Shown one piece after another: positions 1-6,018 of a DNA stretch of 6,840 bases. The position numbers and the translations under genes are program-made. Every line of letters begins with the position of its first letter. The stretch's first letter is position 1. The stretch is from JAABRB01 sp041617635 (GTDB taxonomy: Bacteria; Pseudomonadota; Gammaproteobacteria; Burkholderiales; SG8-39): assembly GCA_041617635.1 (NCBI GenBank), contig JBFJOO010000150.1:1-6840 (forward strand), read 5' to 3'. Under the pieces are notes generated by a model, which saw only the letters and a program-made list of their open reading frames with translations, was not told the origin of the DNA and searched no databases.

Positions 1-129
1 GAACTTGTTCAGGTCCTGAGCGAACCAGTGAACCACGTAGGCAAAAACGAACCAGATCGCCAGATGGATCCACATCAGACGCTTGGTCCGAGTCCAGTGC
101 TCAACCTGTTGGGAAACGGCCGTGCTCAT
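1..129 (-). CDS. DUF4212 sodium:solute symporter small subunit (N-terminal part)
   Basis: Only the first 43 codons are in the window; the gene continues past the left edge. The peptide begins MSTAVSQQVEHWTRTKRLMW, followed by one hydrophobic segment (about residues 20-37) and then an AQDLNKF turn. This HWxRTKRL plus transmembrane pattern is typical of the DUF4212 family, small inner-membrane proteins of about 80-100 aa with two transmembrane helices. They are encoded just upstream of a sodium:solute symporter (SSS family) large subunit and are thought to be its partner. The substrate cannot be told from this fragment; acetate or other small organic acids are common for the group. The ATG is supported by a perfect AGGAGG seven bases upstream and by a promoter-like sequence at 158-186. 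The large subunit would be expected just outside the window. Confidence 0.8.
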   Translation of the reverse strand, partial: MSTAVSQQVEHWTRTKRLMWIHLAIWFVFAYVVHWFAQDLNKF

Positions 130-136
130 GGGCTAC

Positions 137-142
137 CCTCCT
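137..142 (-). promoter_or_regulatory. Ribosome binding site of the DUF4212 gene
   Basis: On the minus strand this reads AGGAGG, a perfect Shine-Dalgarno core, seven bases before the ATG at 129. It fixes the start of the symporter small subunit. Confidence 0.75.
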
Positions 143-157
143 CTGTTAACGGCAATT

Positions 158-186
158 ATTATGGCGGCGCAATCACCGCGTGACAG
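158..186 (-). promoter_or_regulatory. Probable sigma70-type promoter for the DUF4212 gene
   Basis: On the minus strand CTGTCA (181-186; 4 of 6 to TTGACA) is followed by a 17-bp spacer and CATAAT (158-163; 5 of 6 to TATAAT). Transcription would begin near 151, giving a leader of about 20 nt that contains the AGGAGG site. The AT-rich patch stands out in this GC-rich background. Prediction by eye only. Confidence 0.45.
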
Positions 187-274
187 ACTCGGTCCTTCTG
201 GGGGACGATATCCGTGCCGTGCCCCAGGACGTCGGAGCTGGAGAATTCTAGCCCAGAACCGGGCACGCATGTCT

Positions 275-284
275 AGGGGGTGAT
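275..284 (+). promoter_or_regulatory. Ribosome binding site that sets the start at GTG 292
   Basis: AGGGGGTGAT matches the extended anti-Shine-Dalgarno complement AGGAGGTGAT at 9 of 10 positions. It ends seven bases before GTG 292. An in-frame GTG at 280 lies inside this site, so it is more likely part of the ribosome binding site than the start codon. Confidence 0.6.
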
Positions 285-291
285 TTTGGCG

Positions 292-978
292 GTGCAATGG
301 CTAAACCGTGTCGCTTCGGTGGATTTCTGGAGCGCGCTGCGCAACTTCCTGGGCGCCAGCGGGCGCACTCGAGCCACACGCATCGCCGACCGGGGAGCAC
401 TGCGGCAGTTCCTGGAGACCCGGTCGAGCTACATCGCCCAGACCACGCTCTACGGATATCTGAGAACGCGCGCCGGCACCCGCTTTCCGGAACTCTTCGA
501 GAATGACGCATTCGGCGTCTCGATCAACATCGCCAAGTGGTATATCTGGCTCGCATGCCTTTCGGACCTCGCGGTCTTCGCCGGCGGTCTCCTGTGGCAG
601 CGCAGCGGCGCGGCACCCTCGGACGCCGGCCGGGCGGTGACCTCGATCGTCGAGGACATCCTCGCGGCAACCGGCACGCCGGAACAGGCCGGACCGGAAT
701 TTCCCCGCCTCGCGGCCGAGGTGCGCGCGCGGCTGGGAGGCTGCCACTGGCGATCGGTGCAGGACGATGCGTCCGCCTTCACCGAGAGCCCGGCCGCGCT
801 CGTGCAGTGGGCTCCGGTGATCGAGGACTTCATGCGCCTCGACCAAGAAATCGTGTCGAACTCGGTGCGCTACGCCTGGATCGAGATCCGCCGGACGCTG
901 CGCCGCGACCTGGATGCGGGTCCGGTGATGGCCTCCTTCGGCGCTTCCCGGGAGTCGCCCGCGGCCGACCACGCCTGA
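292..978 (+). CDS. Conserved hypothetical protein, 228 aa
   Basis: I do not recognise a named family. From GTG 292 the product is 228 aa. The N-terminal half holds the most structured-looking sequence: FLETRSSYIAQTTLYGYLRT (residues 40-59), then FPELFENDAF, then a largely hydrophobic stretch of about 25 residues (77-101, INIAKWYIWLACLSDLAVFA and on). That stretch carries an internal Asp and Lys, so it could be a membrane-associated or buried helix rather than a classical transmembrane span. The second half is polar and probably helical, with a WxxVIEDFMRLDQEIVSNSV segment and a basic IEIRRTLRRD segment near the end. There is no signal peptide. The gene is divergent from the DUF4212 symporter gene, and my recollection is that similar proteins occur beside such genes in betaproteobacteria; that link is inference. 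The coding call rests on length, the ribosome binding site and protein-like composition. Confidence 0.75.
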   Translation: MQWLNRVASVDFWSALRNFLGASGRTRATRIADRGALRQFLETRSSYIAQTTLYGYLRTRAGTRFPELFENDAFGVSINIAKWYIWLACLSDLAVFAGGLLWQRSGAAPSDAGRAVTSIVEDILAATGTPEQAGPEFPRLAAEVRARLGGCHWRSVQDDASAFTESPAALVQWAPVIEDFMRLDQEIVSNSVRYAWIEIRRTLRRDLDAGPVMASFGASRESPAADHA

Positions 979-1006
979 GCGGCGCGACCGCGCGGGCCGC
1001 ACGCCC

Positions 1007-1516
1007 TCAACCGGGAAAGAATTGCTCGGCGATCGCCTGGGCGAGCGCGCGCGCCCGCGCCGCCAGCGCCTTGCCGCGCGCGCCCATGCTGTCGAGAACC
1101 TGCGCGCCCCGCTCCGCCGCGGCGGAGAAATCGGCCCGCGTCTTGGCCCGGTCGATCGGGGTGGTAATCATGTCGGCACTCGGCCCCAGCGCATCGGTAA
1201 GCATCATGCGGAGCTGCGCCAAGGCCTCTTTGCGCTGCGCGGCCAGCGCCGCGGCCGGCGCGCCTGCCACCGCCTGCGCGGCGGCGGGCGCGCTCGCTCG
1301 CACGCCGCTGATCGCCACGAACTCCTGGTCCACGAGCGTCTGCAGCGAGCCCTCTATATCCGGAATCGCGCCGAACCGCGCGACGTAGTCGGCGACGGTC
1401 GAATTGCCGTCGACCATGATCAGCACGCTGCGCAGCCGCGCGGCGAGGCCGTGCGTGCGCGATTTCACTTCCTCGGTTCCCTTGCCCGTCTTTACGAGGA
1501 CCGCATCCCTGTCCAT
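1007..1516 (-). CDS. Uncharacterised protein with winged-helix-like N-terminus and Ala-rich middle, 169 aa
   Basis: The product resembles an uncharacterised group of betaproteobacterial proteins; I cannot give it a function. Residues 5-70 (VLVKTGKGTEEVKSRTHGLA, then LRSVLIMVDGNSTVADYVAR, then a LQTLVDQEFVAI ending) have the pattern of a small winged-helix-type fold: a KTxKGxEE strand, a helix with HGL, a VDGxST turn, and a final helix and strand. Residues 73-94 are a low-complexity Ala/Pro linker. Residues 95-169 look helical and Ala/Arg-rich, ending in EQFFPG. There is no transmembrane segment or signal peptide, so a cytoplasmic protein is likely. The ATG is preceded by GGAGG only three bases away and by AGGTGGGG eleven bases away; no other start fits better. 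The gene converges on the plus-strand gene ending at 978, with 28 nt between the two stops. Confidence 0.7.
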   Translation of the reverse strand: MDRDAVLVKTGKGTEEVKSRTHGLAARLRSVLIMVDGNSTVADYVARFGAIPDIEGSLQTLVDQEFVAISGVRASAPAAAQAVAGAPAAALAAQRKEALAQLRMMLTDALGPSADMITTPIDRAKTRADFSAAAERGAQVLDSMGARGKALAARARALAQAIAEQFFPG

Positions 1517-1561
1517 TCGCCTCCGGACCCCACCTGAAAGTGTTCTCGTTGTTATGCGGGA

Positions 1562-1590
1562 ATGATGCCACGGGCGCGCGGATGCGCCAA
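1562..1590 (-). promoter_or_regulatory. Possible weak promoter of the 1007-1516 gene
   Basis: On the minus strand TTGGCG (1585-1590) and CATCAT (1562-1567) are separated by 17 bp, each matching 4 of 6 consensus positions. Transcription would start near 1555, about 40 nt before the ATG. The matches are modest. The rest of the 1517-1668 gap shows no gene and no clear terminator for the amidohydrolase gene that ends at 1669. Confidence 0.3.
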
Positions 1591-1668
1591 CGCTTCCCCG
1601 CAGACCCGGGTCCCGCCCCGCGTCGGGCTGGTCTTCCGGCTCCTCCGAGGCTCGTGCGGGGGCGCGAA

Positions 1669-2577
1669 TCAGTCGATCCGATAGAAGCGCGCCGCGTTGT
1701 CGTGGAAGAGCTTGCGCCGCTCAGTCGCCGCGAAGCCGACGGTCATGCGCTTGAAGTCGTTGAACATCTCCCCGTAGCCGACGCGCAAACCGTCGACCGG
1801 AAAGTTCGACGCAAACATGCACCGATCGACCCCGAAAAGCTCGATCGCCTCGAGGACGATGGCGCGATTGCTCGCGTAGCCCCACGGACCGTCGCGTAGG
1901 CAGAGACACGAGAGCTTGCACCAGCAGTTCGGACACGCCGCCAGCGCGCGCATGCCGCGCCGCCACATCTCGAGCCCTCCCGGACTGCGGTCCCAGGGGA
2001 AGCCGGTATGGTTGAGGACCACCGGAATGTCGGGATGCGCGGCCACGACCTCGGCCGCTTCCTCGAGATGCCACGCCGGAACGCGCAGATCCCATGCGAG
2101 CCCGAACCTGCGGAGCAGCTTGTACCCCGCGAGCCATTTCGGGTCTTGCAGGGTGCCGGGTGCGCCCGGTTGCATGCCGGACGGGGAGGAAGCGGTCACC
2201 GGCTTGGAGCGAATGCTGCGCACGAGCGGGTGCGCAGCCTGCCGCGCGAGGATCTCCTCCGCGTTCGGCGTGTGGAACCAGGCATGCGCGACGATCGCGC
2301 TCGGCATCCCGGTCCGCGCATGGAGCTCGGTGAGCCATTCCGTCTCGGCGACTTGCTGATCGCGCGAGCACTCGGCCTCGACGTGCACGGTCCTCACCAC
2401 GTTGTGCCCGGCCGCATCGCGTCGGTAGTCATCCGGCAGGTAGTCGCGCTTGAGACCCGCGTACTCGCCGAGAAAGAAATCGTGTGGCGTGGCGTCCTGC
2501 AGCCACGGGTAGTACAGTGGGCCGCCGGAAAGCCGCCAGAAATGGTGGTGCGCGTCGACGATCGGGAGGTCGTCCAT
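1669..2577 (-). CDS. Amidohydrolase family 2 (COG3618-type, lactonase-like), 302 aa
   Basis: A TIM-barrel metal-dependent hydrolase of the amidohydrolase-2 group that includes L-fuconolactonase and 2-pyrone-4,6-dicarboxylate lactonase relatives. The N-terminus MDDLPIVDAHHHFW carries the HxH metal motif (His10, His12). A barrel strand ends in VVLNHTGFPWD (His190), and the C-terminal motif is CMFASNFPVDGL (residues 253-264). Length is normal for the family. In many relatives the last motif is FGSDWP with a catalytic or metal-binding Asp; here that position is Asn258 with Asp262 four residues on, a variant I believe is shared by a subfamily. Residues 215-226 hold five cysteines. The start is ATG 2577, preceded by GGGGGGTGAGA; a GTG at 2583 is a poorer choice. 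It begins 2 nt after the stop of the SAF-domain oxidoreductase, so the two are almost certainly co-transcribed and probably act in one pathway. The substrate is unknown; a lactone made by the dehydrogenase is a reasonable guess. Confidence 0.88.
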   Translation of the reverse strand: MDDLPIVDAHHHFWRLSGGPLYYPWLQDATPHDFFLGEYAGLKRDYLPDDYRRDAAGHNVVRTVHVEAECSRDQQVAETEWLTELHARTGMPSAIVAHAWFHTPNAEEILARQAAHPLVRSIRSKPVTASSPSGMQPGAPGTLQDPKWLAGYKLLRRFGLAWDLRVPAWHLEEAAEVVAAHPDIPVVLNHTGFPWDRSPGGLEMWRRGMRALAACPNCWCKLSCLCLRDGPWGYASNRAIVLEAIELFGVDRCMFASNFPVDGLRVGYGEMFNDFKRMTVGFAATERRKLFHDNAARFYRID

Positions 2578-2579
2578 TC

Positions 2580-3974
2580 TCACCCCCCGGGCCGCGCCGC
2601 GGCGCTGAAAAAGACCCGATCCTGCTCGGCCCGGAGCCGCCAGAGCGCCGAATCGGCGGGACGCTCGAGGTCGTCCACCGTCAGCGTCGCACCGGCCGCG
2701 ACCGCGCGCTTGAGCGTGCGCCCGGCCGCCATGTAATAGGGCACCGGCACGCTGCCGGTAGCCGGCTGCGCGTCGGCGAGCATGGGTGCGAGCCCGGCGA
2801 TCTCATGCCGTTCGGCGAGCCGCAGTTCGGTCCCTGCTGCGAGATCGTTCGCGGCGCGCGCGACGAGATCGCACACCGGTCGCTCGCAAGTGGACGCGTG
2901 GCCGAGGAACGCCGCGCCGAAGAGCGTGTAGGGCGCCTCGAGACCGAGCAGGTGGACCGGGTTGTGCACCAGGGCGTACCGGCCGTCGGCGCTTACCGGA
3001 ATGCCCTTGGCGGCGATCACCTTCCACGCTGCAGCGTCGTCGCACGCCACCACGACGAACACCCCGCCAGCGAACGAGAGCTCATCGGGCCGACGATAGC
3101 AATTGAACATGTCCACCGCACCCTTGCGCGCGAGCAATCCCCCGTCGGGACGCAACAGCTCCACGAGCTCGAGCGTGCGCGCGATCGGCGCGTGGAGCTC
3201 GGGCGTATCGGGCTTGAGGCCGGTGGCGTTTGCGACGATGCCGAGCTCGCAGAGATCGGGCGCCGTGCGCTGACGGATACCCGCGAGAAGCTGCGCGCGC
3301 GCCAGAGCGCGGGCCGGCGCCGCGGCTGCCGCGCCGTTCCACGCCGCCGCAAATGCGGGCGATGATCGCGTCTCGCCGATCGCCCGCACGCTCGACGCGG
3401 CCGGATCGAACACGAAGTCGTACTCGCTCGCCTTGCCGGCGCACGCCACCTCCAGCCCGAGCGCCCCCGCCCAGCTGACGAGGCTCGCGAGGAGGCTGGG
3501 TTGGTCGCCATCGACCGGCGTGCACACTTTGCCCACGGACCGCGCCTTGTGCTGCAGGATCGGGCCGACCGCCGAATGGGCCTCCTTCGAGACCATCGCG
3601 ACGTGCTTGCCCGCTTCGATCGCGGCGAGCGCGCAGCGGGCGCCCGCTTCGGGGCCGCCGGTCGCCTCGACGATCATGTCGAGCGGCAGCTCGGCGAGCA
3701 GCGCTGCGTCGGGAACGATCGCGACGCGGCCCGCCTCGATCGCTGCGAGCGCTGCGGCACGCGAATCGCACGTCGCGACCGCCTCCGGGGCAAGCCCGGA
3801 CGCGAGGCACGCGGCACTCGCGCGCGCCGGGTCGAGATCCGCCACCGCTGGCACCGCCAGCTGCCGCAGCACGCGGGCGCGGTAAAGAAACGAAGCACCG
3901 AATTCTCCGGCGCCCGCGAGCCCCACGCGTACCTGCCGGTCCGCGTGCCGTGCCAGAAGTGCGGCGGGGTTCAT
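2580..3974 (-). CDS. NAD(P)-dependent oxidoreductase with SAF domain (COG4091-type, homoserine-dehydrogenase-like), 464 aa
   Basis: A cytoplasmic dehydrogenase-like protein. Residues 14-105 form a Rossmann domain: VRVGLAGAGEFG contains the GxGxxG dinucleotide motif (Gly21, Gly23, Gly26), VADLDP an acidic strand end, and VEATGGPEAG the following loop. KHVAMVSKEAHSAVGPIL (123-140) and CTPVDGDQPSLLASLVSWAG (151-170) match the COG4091 'predicted homoserine dehydrogenase' pattern. The C-terminal part (about 366-450: CDLVARAANDLAAGTELRLA, then PVPYYMAAGRTLKRAVAAGA) is a SAF domain, a fold shared with antifreeze proteins and sugar-acid dehydratases. True homoserine dehydrogenase function is not implied; members are usually found in carbohydrate or sugar-acid catabolic loci. 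The start is ATG 3974, with GGTGGAG eight bases upstream; an in-frame GTG at 4013 would add 13 residues that do not look conserved. It is coupled to the amidohydrolase gene and lies 76 nt after acr3. Confidence 0.85.
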   Translation of the reverse strand: MNPAALLARHADRQVRVGLAGAGEFGASFLYRARVLRQLAVPAVADLDPARASAACLASGLAPEAVATCDSRAAALAAIEAGRVAIVPDAALLAELPLDMIVEATGGPEAGARCALAAIEAGKHVAMVSKEAHSAVGPILQHKARSVGKVCTPVDGDQPSLLASLVSWAGALGLEVACAGKASEYDFVFDPAASSVRAIGETRSSPAFAAAWNGAAAAAPARALARAQLLAGIRQRTAPDLCELGIVANATGLKPDTPELHAPIARTLELVELLRPDGGLLARKGAVDMFNCYRRPDELSFAGGVFVVVACDDAAAWKVIAAKGIPVSADGRYALVHNPVHLLGLEAPYTLFGAAFLGHASTCERPVCDLVARAANDLAAGTELRLAERHEIAGLAPMLADAQPATGSVPVPYYMAAGRTLKRAVAAGATLTVDDLERPADSALWRLRAEQDRVFFSAAARPGG

Positions 3975-4050
3975 GCCCGAGGCTCCACCAAAGGGTTCGC
4001 CGAATGCTAGCACCGCGCCCGGCGCACCCGCCCCGCGCAGGCGGACGACG

Positions 4051-5139
4051 TCAGCTGGCCGGTGACTCCGCTCGCTCGTACCAGCGGCGCGATGCGTTCG
4101 CGATCCGCACGACGGAGAGCATCACCGGGACTTCGACCAGCACGCCGACCACGGTCGCGAGCGCCGCGCCCGACTCGAAGCCGAAGAGACTGATCGCGGC
4201 GGCGACCGCGAGCTCGAAGAAGTTGCTTGCGCCGATGAGCGCCGACGGCGCAGCGACGCAATGCGCGACGCCGAACCTCCGGTTGAGGAGATACGCGAGC
4301 CCCGAGTTGAAATAGACCTGGATGACGATCGGGACGGCGAGCATCGCGATGATCAGTGGCTGCTTCAGAATCTGTCCGCCCTGGAACGCGAAGAGCAGGA
4401 CGAGCGTCACGAGCAGCGCCGCCACCGAGAGCGGCTGGATGCGCGCGAGCGTGGCGGCAAGCGCGCCCGCCCCGCGCGCGAGCAGGTTCTTCCGCCACGC
4501 CTGCGCGAGGATCACGGGAATCACGATGTAGAGCGCCACCGAGATGAAGAGCGTGTCCCATGGGACGGTGATCGCGGAGAGCCCGAGCAGCAGGCCGACG
4601 ATCGGCGCGAACGCGACGATCATGATCGCGTCGTTCAGCGCGACCTGCGACAGCGTGAAGTACGGATCCCCGTCCGAGAGCTGGCTCCATACGAACACCA
4701 TCGCGGTGCAGGGCGCCGCCGCAAGCAGGATGAGCCCGGCAATGTAGCTATCGAGCTGCTCCGCGGGGAGGTAAGGCGCGAAGACGTGGCGAATGAAGAT
4801 CCACGCGAGCAGCGCCATCGAGAAGGGCTTGACCAGCCAGTTCACGGCGACCGTCACCCCGATGCCTCGGACGTGCTTGCGCACCTGCCCGATCGCGCCA
4901 AAGTCGATCTTGAGCAGCATCGGAATGATCATCACCCAGATGAGCAGCCCCACCGGGATGTTGACCCGCGCGATGTCCAGCCGGCCAAGCACCTGGAACG
5001 GTGCCGGCCAGAACTGTCCGAGCGTGATGCCCGTGACGATGCACAGGAAGACCCACAGCGTGAGCCAGCGCTCGAAGACCCCCATGCGCGCGCCGCTCGG
5101 TTGCGGGCGTGCCGCCAAAGCTGGCGCGCGCGAAGTCAC
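4051..5139 (-). CDS. acr3: Arsenite efflux permease of the ACR3 family, 362 aa
   Basis: An inner-membrane carrier that exports As(III), driven by the membrane potential or proton gradient. About ten hydrophobic segments are visible, near residues 24-44, 59-77, 93-117, 131-151, 164-187, 196-216, 236-252, 262-283, 294-316 and 324-346. The family signatures are clear: AAPCTAMVFVWSQLSDGDPY (141-160) with the conserved Cys144, QVALNDAIM just after, and GASNFFELAVAAAISLFG (303-320) with Glu309. A cysteine and a glutamate at these places are known to be essential in a characterised Acr3. Length is normal. The GTG at 5139 is preferred because AAGGA lies nine bases upstream, beginning within the arsI stop codon; an ATG at 5085 (MGVFERW) has no good ribosome binding site but would still give an intact carrier. 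Third gene of the ars operon, 13 nt after arsI. Confidence 0.93.
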   Translation of the reverse strand: MTSRAPALAARPQPSGARMGVFERWLTLWVFLCIVTGITLGQFWPAPFQVLGRLDIARVNIPVGLLIWVMIIPMLLKIDFGAIGQVRKHVRGIGVTVAVNWLVKPFSMALLAWIFIRHVFAPYLPAEQLDSYIAGLILLAAAPCTAMVFVWSQLSDGDPYFTLSQVALNDAIMIVAFAPIVGLLLGLSAITVPWDTLFISVALYIVIPVILAQAWRKNLLARGAGALAATLARIQPLSVAALLVTLVLLFAFQGGQILKQPLIIAMLAVPIVIQVYFNSGLAYLLNRRFGVAHCVAAPSALIGASNFFELAVAAAISLFGFESGAALATVVGVLVEVPVMLSVVRIANASRRWYERAESPAS

Positions 5140-5148
5140 TCGCGCGTT

Positions 5149-5153
5149 TCCTT
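5149..5153 (-). promoter_or_regulatory. Ribosome binding site of acr3 overlapping the arsI stop
   Basis: The minus strand reads TGA then AGGAAACGCGCGA then GTG. AAGGA, whose first A is the last base of the arsI TGA, sits nine bases before GTG 5139. This supports the GTG start and suggests coupled translation of arsI and acr3. Confidence 0.5.
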
Positions 5154-5632
5154 CAGCAGCATGCCTTGGCGGGCTCGCTCGTCACCGAGACCTCGACCGG
5201 GCGCGGCGCGCAGCAGGCGGCGCTCTCAGAAGGTTTTGCCGCTGCAGTCCTGCTGTCCGTGCCGAAGACGGGAATCTCCCCGAGCGAGTGAAAAGTCTCC
5301 CACGCGATGCCCTGCGGATCGGTGGTCCAGTACTTGTTCGAGGCCGCGTAGCAGCAGGCGGCGCCCGCCTGGTCGCGGGCCGCGATCTCCGCCTCACCGA
5401 CCTGCTTGCGCAATGCGACGAGCTCCGCGTCGGAGTCGACCTGGAACCCGAGATGGTCGACGCCGGCTTTCATGCCGCGCGCGGAGATCGCGAAGTTGAC
5501 GCGCGGGTCCTCGATCATCCACTTGGCGTAATCGTCCTTGACGACCGCGGGCGGCGCCCCGAACACCGTGGAGTAGAAGCGGATATTGGCCGCAAGATCG
5601 TCGACGGCCACGTGCACGTGGAAGCGTTTCAT
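5153..5632 (-). CDS. arsI: ArsI/CadI-family VOC enzyme, probable C-As lyase, 159 aa
   Basis: A vicinal-oxygen-chelate (glyoxalase/dioxygenase fold) metalloenzyme. ArsI is an Fe(II)-dependent dioxygenase that cleaves the carbon-arsenic bond of trivalent organoarsenicals such as methylarsonous acid, yielding As(III). The sequence shows the expected residues: His5 in MKRFHVHVAVDDL, His60 in GVDHLGF, Glu112 in IAWETFHSLG as the metal triad, and the vicinal pair Cys93-Cys94 in AACCYAASNKYW that binds the arsenical. The tail adds Cys140-Cys141 and a terminal Cys158-Cys159. The start is ATG 5632, which overlaps the arsR stop as ATGA (5629-5632), so translation is coupled; a longer reading to 5701 is an overlap artefact within arsR. 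Directly followed by acr3, which would export the As(III) released. The related CadI proteins are cadmium-inducible, but the Cys pair and neighbours favour ArsI. Activity itself is inferred. Confidence 0.88.
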   Translation of the reverse strand: MKRFHVHVAVDDLAANIRFYSTVFGAPPAVVKDDYAKWMIEDPRVNFAISARGMKAGVDHLGFQVDSDAELVALRKQVGEAEIAARDQAGAACCYAASNKYWTTDPQGIAWETFHSLGEIPVFGTDSRTAAAKPSESAACCAPRPVEVSVTSEPAKACC

Positions 5633-5997
5633 CGTCTGGTGCCTTTCGTGGTGGAGGGCGCGCAGGCGACGGCCTGCGGCCCGCAGGCGTTGCCTCCGCA
5701 ACAGTTCTCGGTGAGAAAGCCGACCAGCGCGTTCATGGCGCCGAAGTCGGCCGAGTAGTAGACGAATCGCCCCTCCTGCCGCGAATGGATGAGACCGGCG
5801 TTGGCCAGCTGGGCGAGGTGGAACGAGAGCGTGGGTGCCGGAACGTCGAGCGCCTCGGCGATCGCACCGGCGGCCATGCCCGCGGGGCCTGCCTGCACCA
5901 GCTGGCGGAAGATCGCGAGCCGCGTTTCCTGCGCCAGCGCGCCCAGTGCCTTGATCGCGCTCTCGACGGTCCCCGACGTGTCGGTGTTAATTTTCAT
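5629..5997 (-). CDS. arsR: ArsR-family arsenic-responsive repressor, 122 aa
   Basis: A small winged-helix repressor of the ArsR/SmtB family that releases the operon promoter on binding As(III). IKALGALAQETRLAIFRQLV (15-34) is the family's opening helix pair, AGAIAEALDVPAPTLSFHLA (43-62) the recognition helix-turn-helix, and GLIHSRQEGRFVYYS (68-82) the wing. The metal site is not the classical ELCVC in the recognition helix but a C-terminal cluster: Cys99-Cys100 in LTENCCGGNAC and Cys105, with Cys112 further on. This resembles the Acidithiobacillus ferrooxidans type, in which three C-terminal cysteines bind As(III). The start is ATG 5997; an upstream extension to 6045 would run through the promoter and is rejected. 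It overlaps arsI by 4 nt and is the first gene of arsR-arsI-acr3, so it likely autoregulates the operon. Confidence 0.92.
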   Translation of the reverse strand: MKINTDTSGTVESAIKALGALAQETRLAIFRQLVQAGPAGMAAGAIAEALDVPAPTLSFHLAQLANAGLIHSRQEGRFVYYSADFGAMNALVGFLTENCCGGNACGPQAVACAPSTTKGTRR

Positions 5998-6018
5998 ATT
6001 TCCAATAATATAGAAATA
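5997..6018. promoter_or_regulatory. Probable ArsR operator (inverted repeat)
   Basis: On the plus strand TATTTC (5997-6002) and GAAATA (6013-6018) form a perfect 6-bp inverted repeat with a 10-bp spacer. It spans the -10 element of the ars promoter and reaches the first base of arsR. A repressor dimer here would block RNA polymerase. AT-rich inverted repeats at this position are typical of ArsR/SmtB operators; binding itself is inferred. Confidence 0.55.

Noticed and set aside
301..1002. 233-codon minus-strand open frame opposite the 292-978 gene
   Set aside because: Arg/Gly/Ala-rich, with no family-like pattern and no good ribosome binding site; the plus-strand frame has a near-perfect site and protein-like hydrophobic segments.
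979..1006. Bidirectional terminator between the convergent genes
   Set aside because: The 28-nt gap is GC-rich with some self-complementarity, but there is no T tract on either strand.
2008..2736. 242-codon plus-strand open frame over the amidohydrolase gene
   Set aside because: Spans the junction of two certain minus-strand genes and shows only shadow composition.
3975..4013. GTG 4013 as start of the SAF-domain oxidoreductase
   Set aside because: It adds 13 residues before the conserved region, and ATG 3974 has a GGTGGAG ribosome binding site at good spacing.
4261..5499. 412-codon plus-strand open frame opposite acr3 and arsI
   Set aside because: Its product is an Arg/Asp/Glu-rich low-complexity string, as expected from the complement of a GC-rich membrane protein gene; acr3 and arsI on the other strand are clear family members.
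5633..5701. N-terminal extension of ArsI to 5701
   Set aside because: The extra 23 residues are Arg-rich and come from reading inside arsR; the family starts at MKRFHVHV, and ATG 5632 overlaps the arsR stop as ATGA.
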